DNA of 34,431 nucleotides from Bacteroidia bacterium (GCA_025996865.1 BNTV01000048.1:1-34431); one strand, 5' to 3'. Positions 23,671 through 32,257 are shown, numbered from the stretch's first letter. Numbers and translations: made by a program. The notes: generated from the letters alone by a model not told the origin.

Positions 23671-24454
23671 ACCTTTGTACTTTGTTTATGATAAAACGTT
23701 TAATTTTTTTGTATATTATATGTAAACAGATATAAAATAATTTGATTTTAGCACATGAAAATCTTTTTGCGCCATATTTATTAATTGTTCTCAAGATGTC
23801 ATTAATAAAAGCCAATCCGCCAAAACTGGTTTTGGTTTCTCCCCATATTCGAAAAGCGGATAATGTGTTATCTAAGTAATGGATACTTCCGAGGTCAAGC
23901 AACCGAAGCCACAAATCCAAATCCATGCAATAGTACAACTTTTCATCCAGATAACCAACTCGTTTTAAATAATTTGTTTCGTAAAATGATCCTTGTTGAA
24001 TGATTGAAGGATTCGTATTCAAAAGGTAATCTTTGCCGGAAATTTTTAGCGTTATCTTGGATAATAATTTCCCATCTTTATCTATAAAATTCAAGGAGGA
24101 TGGATAAAAAATACTCCCACCCGGATTCTCAGTGTAAAGTTTAACAATTTCGGCAACGCAATTGGGATAGAGAATGTCGTCTGAGTTAATCCAGCCCGCT
24201 ACTTCCCCGGTACTGAGTCGAAATCCCTTATTAATGGCATCGCTTTGCCCTTTATCTTTTTCAGATATAACAATATCAATCCTATTCCGATATTTATTTA
24301 CAATCTCCATTGTGTTATCTGTAGAACCACCATCAACCAAAATATATTCAATATTTTTATAAGTTTGATTCAGAACAGATAATATTGTTTCTTCAATAAA
24401 CTGTCCTTGATTGTATGAGGGTGTTACAATGGATATTTTGATTGGAGCTGTCAT
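23660..24454 (-). CDS. Glycosyltransferase family 2
   Basis: A 264-residue GT-A enzyme. The start ISIVTPSYNQGQFIEETILSVL is diagnostic, followed by YILVDGGSTDNT and the metal-binding SDD of GWINSDDIL (about residues 86-94). QQGSFYETNYLKRVGYLDEKLYYCMDLDLWLRL is typical of WcaA-type enzymes. The C-terminus is basic (KKIKRFIINKVQRYAH). It should add one sugar during repeat-unit assembly on the cytoplasmic side. It overlaps its upstream neighbour by 4 nt and its downstream neighbour by 11 nt. Confidence 0.93.
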   Translation of the reverse strand: MTAPIKISIVTPSYNQGQFIEETILSVLNQTYKNIEYILVDGGSTDNTMEIVNKYRNRIDIVISEKDKGQSDAINKGFRLSTGEVAGWINSDDILYPNCVAEIVKLYTENPGGSIFYPSSLNFIDKDGKLLSKITLKISGKDYLLNTNPSIIQQGSFYETNYLKRVGYLDEKLYYCMDLDLWLRLLDLGSIHYLDNTLSAFRIWGETKTSFGGLAFINDILRTINKYGAKRFSCAKIKLFYICLHIIYKKIKRFIINKVQRYAH

Positions 24455-25239
24455 TTGCGTTGTCTTTTTATTACTTTTATCAGTGAGCGGATAAATGGAA
24501 CGTTTTGTTTAAGAAGAGTCAATATAAATCCTTTATTTCGCAAGGCATTAATTGAATAATAGGCTGCACAAAATTTATTTGAATTATTAACCTTGATCAC
24601 TGTTAAAACTTCTCGTACAAGTTGATTACCATCACGGAATGAAACTCCGCCTAACAAAAAGATGCAAATATCCAAATCTGTTTTTATAAATTTCACATGA
24701 TTATTTATCATTCTATAAAAAAAGTCATAGTCTCCCGCGATTTTATAAGAGATGTCAAAAGGGAAATTTTTATGTAAATCCACCGGCACAAAACAAGACT
24801 GATGAAAAATGTCCATCCGATGTTTTATCGGTTTTAGATCACTTATTGCTGCTTCAAGTAAGCCATTTTTATTCACGAGTCTATTCCCATATATAATAGC
24901 TTCATTATCATCAAAATAATGCATATCTACCAATTCTTGAATAATCGTATTTGAATAGAATAAATCACCTGCATTCATAAAATTGATCCAATCTCCTGAA
25001 GCTCTATCAATACCCTTGTTCATCGCATCGTATATGCCTTTATCCGGTTCGCTAATCCAATAGGATAAGCGATCTTCATATTTTTTTATTATATCCAGTG
25101 TCCCATCCGTACTTCCTCCATCAATAACGATATATTCTATATTATTATATATTTGATTAATTATGGACAAAATCGTTTCCTCTAATACTGAAACAGCATT
25201 ATAGGTCACGGTAACGATGGATATTTTAGGGTTATTCAT
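24451..25239 (-). CDS. Glycosyltransferase family 2, intact copy of a duplicated gene
   Basis: A 262-residue GT-A enzyme starting ISIVTVTYNAVSVLEETILSI, with YIVIDGGSTDGT and GIYDAMNKGIDRASGDWINFMNAGD (the metal site is NAGD rather than DxD). Such NAGD-containing GT2 proteins are common in O-antigen clusters. Its first 157 or so codons are present a second time at 25927-26398, as part of a tandem duplication. This downstream copy is the complete one. It begins 6 bases after the stop of the truncated flippase copy. Confidence 0.93.
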   Translation of the reverse strand: MNNPKISIVTVTYNAVSVLEETILSIINQIYNNIEYIVIDGGSTDGTLDIIKKYEDRLSYWISEPDKGIYDAMNKGIDRASGDWINFMNAGDLFYSNTIIQELVDMHYFDDNEAIIYGNRLVNKNGLLEAAISDLKPIKHRMDIFHQSCFVPVDLHKNFPFDISYKIAGDYDFFYRMINNHVKFIKTDLDICIFLLGGVSFRDGNQLVREVLTVIKVNNSNKFCAAYYSINALRNKGFILTLLKQNVPFIRSLIKVIKRQRK

Positions 25240-25926
25240 ACTAAATTATTTATTCCAAATGCCTTTTGCTTTTTTATTTATAATTTTATAATACTGTAAG
25301 GGAGAAGACCAACTTGAACAAAGCAGGATTATACACATCGCTCCAATAATTCCATTTATACCCCATATTTTACTCAAGAATATAGCTAATGGTATATATA
25401 GCAAACTTGTTCCGACAGTAATATAAAGCTGTAATCTTATTTTGCCAGTTCCATTAATAAAATGCGTATAGATATTATTCCAATTCATAATGGTAACATA
25501 CAATCCCATCAACACAGAAAGCGACATCGGTATCTTCACTGTATCACCCACCCATATATGATAGATATAATTGGATATTATAACCATTACAATCGTAAGT
25601 AAGAATAAAAGCACCCAGACATATAGCATTGTGCGAATTGTTTTTCTCATCCAACCATAATCATTTTTCACATAAGCATCTGTTATCGCAGACCATATTG
25701 GAGTAATAACAATGCCAAAAATCATCGTGATAGTCAGAAAATATTTAGATGCTATATTATAATAAGTTACATCTTCAGAACCAAATAAATGCGAAATTAA
25801 TATGTTGGAGGTAGAAAATATTAAAAGGCAAGCAATCTGGATAACAAAAAACTGCAATCCTAAACCCATCAATCCTTTGGCATATTTTAATTTCACAGCC
25901 GATAATGTTGGACGCAAAAAAGGATA
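24768..25926. repeat. Tandem duplication, unit 1 (1159 bp)
   Basis: Identical, as far as I compared, to 25927-27085 with a fixed offset of 1159. It contains the first 60% of the GT2 gene and the last half of the flippase gene. An 11-base sequence, TTTTATGTAAA, occurs at 24768, at the central junction (25927) and at the outer end (27086), so the duplication joined two places sharing this microhomology. Confidence 0.93.
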
Positions 25927-25937
25927 TTTTATGTAAA
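25246..25937 (-). pseudogene. Flippase 3' fragment (duplicated copy)
   Basis: From the duplication junction this repeats residues 214-440 of the flippase at 26405-27727 without change, ending at the same stop. The first half is missing. A TTG at 25950 could start a product (MCRWIYIKYPFLRP...), whose first seven residues come from GT2 DNA read out of frame. Half a flippase is unlikely to work. It precedes the intact GT2 gene by 6 bases, as in the parent order. Confidence 0.88.
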
Positions 25938-26398
25938 TCCACCGGCACAAAACAAGACTGATGAAAAATGTCCATCCGATGTTTTATCGGTTTTAGATCA
26001 CTTATTGCTGCTTCAAGTAAGCCATTTTTATTCACGAGTCTATTCCCATATATAATAGCTTCATTATCATCAAAATAATGCATATCTACCAATTCTTGAA
26101 TAATCGTATTTGAATAGAATAAATCACCTGCATTCATAAAATTGATCCAATCTCCTGAAGCTCTATCAATACCCTTGTTCATCGCATCGTATATGCCTTT
26201 ATCCGGTTCGCTAATCCAATAGGATAAGCGATCTTCATATTTTTTTATTATATCCAGTGTCCCATCCGTACTTCCTCCATCAATAACGATATATTCTATA
26301 TTATTATATATTTGATTAATTATGGACAAAATCGTTTCCTCTAATACTGAAACAGCATTATAGGTCACGGTAACGATGGATATTTTAGGGTTATTCAT
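25775..26398 (-). pseudogene. GT2 5' fragment fused to out-of-frame flippase DNA (duplicated copy)
   Basis: The first 157 or so residues are identical to the GT2 protein at 24451-25239, up to FVPVDLHK. After the junction at about 25927-25937 the frame continues through flippase DNA in a wrong frame (ISFFASNIIGCEIKIC...) to a stop at 25775, giving 207 residues. The nucleotide-binding half and NAGD are kept but the acceptor half is lost, so the product is probably inactive. Confidence 0.85.
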
Positions 26399-27085
26399 AC
26401 TAAATTATTTATTCCAAATGCCTTTTGCTTTTTTATTTATAATTTTATAATACTGTAAGGGAGAAGACCAACTTGAACAAAGCAGGATTATACACATCGC
26501 TCCAATAATTCCATTTATACCCCATATTTTACTCAAGAATATAGCTAATGGTATATATAGCAAACTTGTTCCGACAGTAATATAAAGCTGTAATCTTATT
26601 TTGCCAGTTCCATTAATAAAATGCGTATAGATATTATTCCAATTCATAATGGTAACATACAATCCCATCAACACAGAAAGCGACATCGGTATCTTCACTG
26701 TATCACCCACCCATATATGATAGATATAATTGGATATTATAACCATTACAATCGTAAGTAAGAATAAAAGCACCCAGACATATAGCATTGTGCGAATTGT
26801 TTTTCTCATCCAACCATAATCATTTTTCACATAAGCATCTGTTATCGCAGACCATATTGGAGTAATAACAATGCCAAAAATCATCGTGATAGTCAGAAAA
26901 TATTTAGATGCTATATTATAATAAGTTACATCTTCAGAACCAAATAAATGCGAAATTAATATGTTGGAGGTAGAAAATATTAAAAGGCAAGCAATCTGGA
27001 TAACAAAAAACTGCAATCCTAAACCCATCAATCCTTTGGCATATTTTAATTTCACAGCCGATAATGTTGGACGCAAAAAAGGATA
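25927..27085. repeat. Tandem duplication, unit 2 (1159 bp)
   Basis: Second copy of 24768-25926. Its left edge is the novel junction and its right edge lies inside the complete flippase gene. No differences between the units were seen in the translated parts or in the spot comparisons I made, so the event is very recent or is an assembly error. Confidence 0.93.
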
Positions 27086-27727
27086 TTTTATGTAAAATGT
27101 AATTGGATAGGCTATTAAATAAGCTAAAACGGGAGTTACTGAATAAGTAATCGCCACTTTCGATAAATTACCTTCTGTTACCTTGGTAAGAATATATATA
27201 ATGATCAATGACAAAAAATTACCCGCAAATATCAACAAGTCATTAATAACAGGAAGTTGCTTGGCTAAATAGATATTACCAATGAATTTCAAAACAAATG
27301 ACAAACAAAAAAATGTAAATACAATTAAAACCAAAGAATTCAAATGACTCACAACATCAGGAGAGACATTTAATAACTTATACCAATCCAACCAAAATAG
27401 GACAAGTATAAAAAGCAAATAGATAACAAGCACAATAACAGTCAACAGAAAAAAGACTGTACTAACATATATTTTAGCTAAAATATCATCCTTTAAAGCA
27501 AATGCTTCAGCTAATTTATTACGCAAGCCATGGCCTAATCCAACATCAAAATAGTTAATCCACATCAATACCGAACTGAGTGTCAACCAAACACCATATT
27601 CGTATGCATTCAGATAGCCCAATGTCATCGGAACCAGCACAAAAGACACCAAAACCGAAAATCCCTTTAGAAATACGGCACCAATTATATTCTGTTGCGC
27701 TTTTATCGTTCTTGTATCTCTTTGCAT
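26405..27727 (-). CDS. Oligosaccharide flippase, Wzx-like (MATE/PST family)
   Basis: A 440-residue protein with about 12 membrane segments. It opens with QQNIIGAVFLKGFSVLVSFVLVPMTLGYLNAYEYGVWLTLSS, the classic start of polysaccharide flippases. It should move lipid-linked repeat units across the inner membrane. The last 227 residues are duplicated at 25246-25937. This copy is complete. It begins 8 bases after a truncated GT4 gene, suggesting that the flippase end of the locus was joined there by recombination. A Wzy polymerase is not present in the window. Confidence 0.92.
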   Translation of the reverse strand: MQRDTRTIKAQQNIIGAVFLKGFSVLVSFVLVPMTLGYLNAYEYGVWLTLSSVLMWINYFDVGLGHGLRNKLAEAFALKDDILAKIYVSTVFFLLTVIVLVIYLLFILVLFWLDWYKLLNVSPDVVSHLNSLVLIVFTFFCLSFVLKFIGNIYLAKQLPVINDLLIFAGNFLSLIIIYILTKVTEGNLSKVAITYSVTPVLAYLIAYPITFYIKYPFLRPTLSAVKLKYAKGLMGLGLQFFVIQIACLLIFSTSNILISHLFGSEDVTYYNIASKYFLTITMIFGIVITPIWSAITDAYVKNDYGWMRKTIRTMLYVWVLLFLLTIVMVIISNYIYHIWVGDTVKIPMSLSVLMGLYVTIMNWNNIYTHFINGTGKIRLQLYITVGTSLLYIPLAIFLSKIWGINGIIGAMCIILLCSSWSSPLQYYKIINKKAKGIWNK

Positions 27728-27735
27728 AAGGAGTT

Positions 27736-27960
27736 TTATTTTAAATAAGCCGACAGCAATTGGAACTTATGGCTTTCTTTCCTATTTAATAAAAAAACAT
27801 TAACTCGCTGATCAATAGCCTGTAACAAATCAGGATTTATCTTGTCATTTACAATAATAAAATTAACGGAAGCACTTTTGCATTGTTGGTTAATAATGTC
27901 CGCCAACATAGTTTCTGCGCCTCCGATAGCAAATGTAAAAATCGAATGAATAATTTTCAT
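27736..27960 (-). pseudogene. GT4 glycosyltransferase, N-terminal fragment
   Basis: The ATG at 27960 starts MKIIHSIFTFAIGGAETMLAD, paralogous to the start of the double GT4 gene (MKILHIIFSFNIGGAETMLVD). The match continues to about FLLNRKESHK and then a stop falls at residue 75 (LLSAYLK). A full GT4 has about 350 residues, so this is a truncated relic. The flippase begins 8 bases later. In-frame ATG 27975 would add MSKKI. Confidence 0.8.
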
Positions 27961-27976
27961 TATCTTCTTTGACAAT

Positions 27977-28153
27977 TCAATTCAAGATTATTCCGTTCAA
28001 TGCTTGTGGTAATTTATTTTCGACATGATAAGCGCAGGCAAATTGCCGGATAAAAAATAATACGTGTTTCCCCGGATTTACTTCTTTCACCTCCTCATTA
28101 TCAATAACTGAAAAAAAATCCTTTGATTCTTGATGTGTAAATTTCTGATTCAT
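27977..28153 (-). CDS. Conserved small Bacteroidales protein, function unknown
   Basis: A 58-residue frame from ATG 28153 (MNQKFTHQESKDFFSVIDNE...) ending FIRQFACAYHVENKLPQALNGIILN. The ending (FARxY...ExxLN type) resembles a group of short Bacteroidales proteins that often stand alone near variable genes; this is from memory. The product is mildly acidic to neutral, with no membrane segment. It ends 16 bases before the truncated GT4 ATG at 27960. It may be the first gene of the polysaccharide operon. Confidence 0.55.
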   Translation of the reverse strand: MNQKFTHQESKDFFSVIDNEEVKEVNPGKHVLFFIRQFACAYHVENKLPQALNGIILN

Positions 28154-28226
28154 AGGCAGTGTTGTTTACTGTTATTACCTATAAAACGTACCTGTTTTGA
28201 TTATATTGTAAAGGGATACAAAAAAA

Positions 28227-28820
28227 TTAATCCATCGTTAAAATCATGTTTTTTTCGTCAGCTAAACGTCTCATATTGAGAATCGCATAACGCATGCGCC
28301 CCAAAGCGGTATTGATGCTTACGCCTGTAATATCTGCAATTTCCTTGAAACTTAAATCCTGATAATACCGCAACAACAAAACTTCTTTTTGATTCTCAGG
28401 AAGGTATTCGATTAATTTCTTCACATCCATAAGAATCTGGGTTTTAATCATTTCGTCTTCAATCGTTCCGTCGGAAAGTTTGTGATTGTTGAATAAATCA
28501 ACTTCACATTCGTCGTTGGAAATGGTTTGCTCGTTCTTTTCCTGCCGGTAATTATCAATAATCAGGTTATGAGCAATCCGGTTAATCCACGCGCGAAATT
28601 TACCGTTTTCGGTATATCGTCCCTGTTTAATGGTCATGATCGCCTTCACAAACGTTTCCTGAAAAATATCTTCAGCCAGTTCGCGATTTCTTACAATAAA
28701 ATAAATATAGGAATAGACATTGCCTTGGTGACGATTCAACAAAATATCAAAAGCAGCATTACTGCCTTGAGCATAAGTGATTACTAACTCCTCATCGGAC
28801 ATCAATTTTAAATCTCTCAT
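28227..28820 (-). CDS. ECF (RpoE-like) sigma factor
   Basis: A 197-residue sigma-70-family factor starting at ATG 28820 (MRDLKLMSDEELV). The frame is open 34 codons further upstream, but that part is A+T-rich and unlike the family. Region 2 (RHQGNVYSYIYFIVRNRELAEDIFQETF) and region 4 (LPENQKEVLLLRYYQDLSFKEIADITGVSINTALGRM) are both clear. No anti-sigma gene is adjacent. It follows a terminator, so it has its own transcription unit. It may control envelope genes, as many of this group do; the two secreted or outer-membrane genes upstream are candidates by position only. Confidence 0.92.
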   Translation of the reverse strand: MRDLKLMSDEELVITYAQGSNAAFDILLNRHQGNVYSYIYFIVRNRELAEDIFQETFVKAIMTIKQGRYTENGKFRAWINRIAHNLIIDNYRQEKNEQTISNDECEVDLFNNHKLSDGTIEDEMIKTQILMDVKKLIEYLPENQKEVLLLRYYQDLSFKEIADITGVSINTALGRMRYAILNMRRLADEKNMILTMD

Positions 28821-28965
28821 TACTATTAATTTATGTGTTTTAAAAGTAATGTTTTTTCGATAGGCAAATAATTTTTTATAATTAGACAATACAAAGTAAA
28901 GAATAAAAAAACGACTGTGCAAATTTTTTTTCTTAAAAATTCAAGAATAAGATGTTTCATTAAAC

Positions 28966-29001
28966 AAAACACCGCGTTTTTTGTACAAAACGCAGTGTTT
29001 T
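28966..29001. terminator. Terminator after the OmpP1-like gene
   Basis: Arms AAAACACCGCGTTTT (28966-28980) and AAAACGCAGTGTTTT (28987-29001) pair with one C-A mismatch around a 6-nt loop. T or A runs lie on both sides, so it can act in either direction. It separates the OmpP1-like gene from the sigma factor. Confidence 0.75.
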
Positions 29002-29037
29002 TTATTTTTTACCTCTAATTCCCTAAAAGGGCGGGGC

Positions 29038-30609
29038 TCAAAATTTATATCCCAAAGTCACTAAGGTTTTCACCGAACGATTAGCCATTTTCGTAGGAGC
29101 AGAAGCTAAATATACACTTCCATCTCCGTTGAACAACGGTGAATAGAAATGCAGTTCATCCTGTTGTGTCCTGTAAATAAGCGCAAAGTCCATGTAAAAC
29201 TGGGGTGTAAAACGATATCCGATACCGGTTGTCAGGTAAAGTACATCACCCTCAAGCGTATAATTGGGAATCGTTCCGATAGTCATTACTTCTTTTTTGT
29301 TGTTCTTATAATCCTGATCATACGGGTTTTGCATCCAAGCACAGCCTATTCGTCCCGAAAATTGAGGGGTAAAACGAAATTCTGCACCGGCTCTTACCGT
29401 TGAAGCTCCTTTAAAATGACTTTTAACATCACCGTTTTCATATTCGAAATCATAGTCATTGATGTTTTGTTTGGAAAATTTCATCATACTATAATCTGTA
29501 TATTCATAATCCAAACTAAGGATAGCAAATCCTCCCAAAACAGCCGCAGCACTCAGCGTCCATACATCCGGCGTCTTGAAACGGTATTCCTGATAAGCGC
29601 CATTCGGTGTAGCGGTATTATCCGCCCATCCGCCGTCACCATCAGGAATTCTATTGGGATATACAGTTCCCTGAAAATAATCGGTCAAAGTGTACCAAGT
29701 CGGAGAATGATAGGATAATCCGATACGAAAAGCATCCACCGGCTTGAATATTAAGCCTAATTTTACTTGTAATCCCGAACCTTCGGTATTATAATCATTT
29801 ACTAATTTAAATCCGCCGCCGTGTTCAAAGTTTTCATTATAAGAAGTCTCTGTAACGTATGATATATCCGTATAAGTCAGCGAAGTTCCAAGGTATAGTC
29901 TATTGTTGATATTAGTGCCCAAGGTAAAATCGTAAGCGCCGATAGAGCCTCTTTCGCGGACCTCCAATGACGGATCTACCTTTTCACCCTCAGTCAAAGG
30001 ACTTACATAATCGTCATTATAACTTGTATTTCCACTCGGATTAATCAAAAATCCGGACCATCCCAAAATGCCCAACCAGCGCGGATGACCATCTGCATAA
30101 TAATAGTCGCCGTTATTTTTCGTGAAAAAATTATACGGCGTCCCGTTTGTAATATCCGCCATATAATCGGTTAAAGAAGTTGTCATTCCTTTTCCGGACG
30201 TCTTGTATTTTCTATCGAAATTTTTCAGCCGGTTGTAGTTAAACCCGAAATTAAGCGAAAAACGATCATCGTTTCCCAAGGGATAATACCCTATATAAGC
30301 AAAATTATCGCAGTTCACGCTGGCATTTCCCTTACTTTCTTCGCTATTTTCAAAAGTTGCTTTCGTATTATTAAAAGTCAAACCTGCATTGAAAATAACT
30401 TCCGAGCTATGGTAAACGCCGATTCCCGCAGGATTAATCGAAACTCCGGTTACATCTCCACCCAAGGCTCCGAACGCACCGCCCATCGCTTGTCCGCGTG
30501 CAGTTCCCGACAATTCCTTTTTTGAAATCCGGTAAGCATCAATTTCTCCTTGTCCAAACAACGAAATAGACACAAAAAGAGCTACTAATATGAATAAATT
30601 CCTTTTCAT
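29038..30609 (-). CDS. OmpP1/FadL-like outer membrane protein
   Basis: A 523-residue predicted beta-barrel with a signal peptide (MKRNLFILVALFVSISLFGQG). The segment ARGQAMGGAFGALGGDVTGVSINPAGIG (about residues 37-64) is the hallmark of OmpP1/FadL/TodX transport proteins, in which an N-terminal hatch fills the barrel. The C-terminus TLVTLGYKF ends in an aromatic residue, as expected for barrel assembly. FadL relatives import hydrophobic molecules; in Bacteroidota these proteins are often labelled hemin receptor without proof. It starts 32 bases after the stop of the Ser-rich secreted protein, so the two are probably co-transcribed. Confidence 0.87.
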   Translation of the reverse strand: MKRNLFILVALFVSISLFGQGEIDAYRISKKELSGTARGQAMGGAFGALGGDVTGVSINPAGIGVYHSSEVIFNAGLTFNNTKATFENSEESKGNASVNCDNFAYIGYYPLGNDDRFSLNFGFNYNRLKNFDRKYKTSGKGMTTSLTDYMADITNGTPYNFFTKNNGDYYYADGHPRWLGILGWSGFLINPSGNTSYNDDYVSPLTEGEKVDPSLEVRERGSIGAYDFTLGTNINNRLYLGTSLTYTDISYVTETSYNENFEHGGGFKLVNDYNTEGSGLQVKLGLIFKPVDAFRIGLSYHSPTWYTLTDYFQGTVYPNRIPDGDGGWADNTATPNGAYQEYRFKTPDVWTLSAAAVLGGFAILSLDYEYTDYSMMKFSKQNINDYDFEYENGDVKSHFKGASTVRAGAEFRFTPQFSGRIGCAWMQNPYDQDYKNNKKEVMTIGTIPNYTLEGDVLYLTTGIGYRFTPQFYMDFALIYRTQQDELHFYSPLFNGDGSVYLASAPTKMANRSVKTLVTLGYKF

Positions 30610-30641
30610 ATTTCAAATGTTTTTTTGAGTTAATTTGTAAA

Positions 30642-31889
30642 TTATCTTCTACCGCCACCGGACGAACGACTACCTCCTCCGCTGCTGCTGCCTCCGGACG
30701 AACTGCTACCTCCGCCTCCACCGGAATAAGAGGAACCACCGCCACTGCTTGACCTGGAAGGACTGCTACTTGATGATGATCCGGACGAGCTGCTACTTGA
30801 CCGGGAAGGGGCGCTATATGAACCGGACGAACCACTGTTGCTTCTGCTGCTGCTTCCGGACGAATTATTCCTCGAACTTGAAGAAGAAGTTGAAGGGGCG
30901 GTTACTCTTGTTCTCGACGGAGTGGAAACATTTGAATTAGGAACCGACTTCGATTCGCCGCGAATCGCACTTGAACGGGTAGTCCGCGTTGCCGATTGAT
31001 CGCGCGTAACCGTTTGTCTATCGGAACGAGAAGATACAATATCACCTCTTGACACGCGACTTGAACTTTCACTTCTTGCGCTCGAATAACGGGTTCCGCT
31101 GGAGTTGGAAACACGCGCACTCCTGTCACTATCTCTCACATAACGCCTGTTGTTTGCATATTGGCTGTGATAACCTCTTGAATAACCACCACCGTAATAA
31201 TGATTATGACCACCACCATAATAATAGCCGCCGCCATAATAACCGCCATACCAATAACCCGGAGAGTACCAACCACCATAATATCCGGAATACCAGGGAT
31301 CATACCAACTGGAATACCAAGGCGAATACCAGCCTGAGTACCAAGGAGAATACCCACCGTAATGCCACGGAGAATGCCATCCATAACCATAATATCCGGG
31401 ATACCAACCGGTGTACCAAGGATTATACCCGTAACCGGAATTTATGTTGATGGATACGCCGGAAGAAGAAGGTTCGTCAAAATCCAGTTCATAAATCTCT
31501 CCATCATAATAAATATTTACATTGTCGGTTCCGGAAACAATTATTTTCGAGGGATCATGAAACTTAATAATCTTTTCTGTCAGTTCACCATCTACATATT
31601 CTACTATTGTATCGTTTTCGTCAACCAATTCGTCAATGTATTCTCTATCATTGATATAACGTCTATTATATTCATCTACATTTCTTTCACTCGGAACGGT
31701 CGCTTCCAATACAACAGGGGTTTCTCTTACTTTCTTAACTGGCTCTACTTTAGGTTTCTGAACTTCCGTTTTCTTTTTTTTGGAAGAATAATATATATCA
31801 TCCTCAAAAGCATCATTCTGAGCCATCACGGAACTTGCAATGAATATCATCACAAATAGCATATACCATTTCTTTGTTTTCATATTCAT
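30642..31889 (-). CDS. Secreted low-complexity protein, Gly/Tyr/Trp- and Ser-rich
   Basis: A 415-residue protein with a signal peptide ending SSVMAQ. After a Lys-rich segment and an acidic part (about 65-140) comes a region of roughly 90 residues built from PWYSGWY/SPWYSSWY-like units passing into GGYYYGGG. Then follows a basic SR-rich part and a long Ser/Gly tail ending SSGGGRR. Proteins of this layout occur in Bacteroidales, usually beside OmpP1-like genes. No catalytic motif is visible. The aromatic-glycine part might self-associate or bind surfaces; this is speculation. A second ATG two codons on (31883, MKTKKWYM) is equally possible. A good promoter lies at 31982-32011. Confidence 0.75.
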   Translation of the reverse strand: MNMKTKKWYMLFVMIFIASSVMAQNDAFEDDIYYSSKKKKTEVQKPKVEPVKKVRETPVVLEATVPSERNVDEYNRRYINDREYIDELVDENDTIVEYVDGELTEKIIKFHDPSKIIVSGTDNVNIYYDGEIYELDFDEPSSSGVSININSGYGYNPWYTGWYPGYYGYGWHSPWHYGGYSPWYSGWYSPWYSSWYDPWYSGYYGGWYSPGYWYGGYYGGGYYYGGGHNHYYGGGYSRGYHSQYANNRRYVRDSDRSARVSNSSGTRYSSARSESSSRVSRGDIVSSRSDRQTVTRDQSATRTTRSSAIRGESKSVPNSNVSTPSRTRVTAPSTSSSSSRNNSSGSSSRSNSGSSGSYSAPSRSSSSSSGSSSSSSPSRSSSGGGSSYSGGGGGSSSSGGSSSGGGSRSSGGGRR

Positions 31890-31981
31890 AATTTCTTATA
31901 AATTAATTAATATTCTTTATATTAGACACATTCAAATAACTAAAGTTTAAACACAAGTCTAAACATAATATTTTCAATTAG

Positions 31982-32011
31982 CAAATGTAGATATTTCTTT
32001 TGTAGTACAAA
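31982..32011 (-). promoter_or_regulatory. Promoter for the secreted protein/OmpP1 pair
   Basis: On the minus strand TTTG (32008-32011) and TACATTTG (31982-31989) are 18 bases apart, close to the Bacteroidota -33/-7 consensus. The first start codon lies 92 bases downstream, giving a 5' leader of about 85 nt. Confidence 0.6.
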
Positions 32012-32067
32012 AATTTTTTTACATAATTAAACTTAAAACATTACAATTAACCATATAGATAAAAATT

Positions 32068-32109
32068 TAAAGTCCAAACCGGGCGGTTGTTAACCCAATT
32101 AGGACTTTA
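32068..32109 (-). terminator. Hairpin, possible terminator on the minus strand
   Basis: TAAAGTCC (32068-32075) and GGACTTTA (32102-32109) pair perfectly. The 26-nt loop contains a smaller GGTT/AACC hairpin. On the minus strand AATTTTTA follows. It lies 35 bases after the stop of the putative 37-aa gene. Confidence 0.45.
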
Positions 32110-32143
32110 GAATCAGTTATTAATATTATAAATGTGAAAAAAA

Positions 32144-32257
32144 TCATTGTTGCCGTTTACCTAAATATAGGTTGTTGCTATCCTTTTGTTGCCAACGTTT
32201 ATTCCTGCGCCACCATTTTTTCATTTTTTTAAAAAATGCTTTTATACTCTGTTTCAT
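32144..32257 (-). CDS. Possible 37-aa basic peptide
   Basis: ATG 32257 opens MKQSIKAFFKKMKKWWRRNK, and the frame ends ...LYLGKRQQ. The peptide is strongly basic with a WWRR centre and would form an amphipathic helix. A hairpin with a T-rich tail follows. There is no homologue I recognise and no clear promoter close by, so it may be chance in an A+T-rich stretch, although the composition is not what random A+T-rich DNA usually gives. Confidence 0.35.
   Translation of the reverse strand: MKQSIKAFFKKMKKWWRRNKRWQQKDSNNLYLGKRQQ

Noticed and set aside
28821..28922. N-terminal extension of the sigma factor by 34 codons
   Set aside because: The extension is A+T-rich, not like the family, and the ATG at 28820 gives the usual start MSDEEL-type N-terminus.
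30539..30835. 98-codon Val/Ala/Arg-rich minus-strand frame
   Set aside because: It is an alternative frame of the Ser/Gly-rich tail of the secreted protein; the composition is explained by that repeat.
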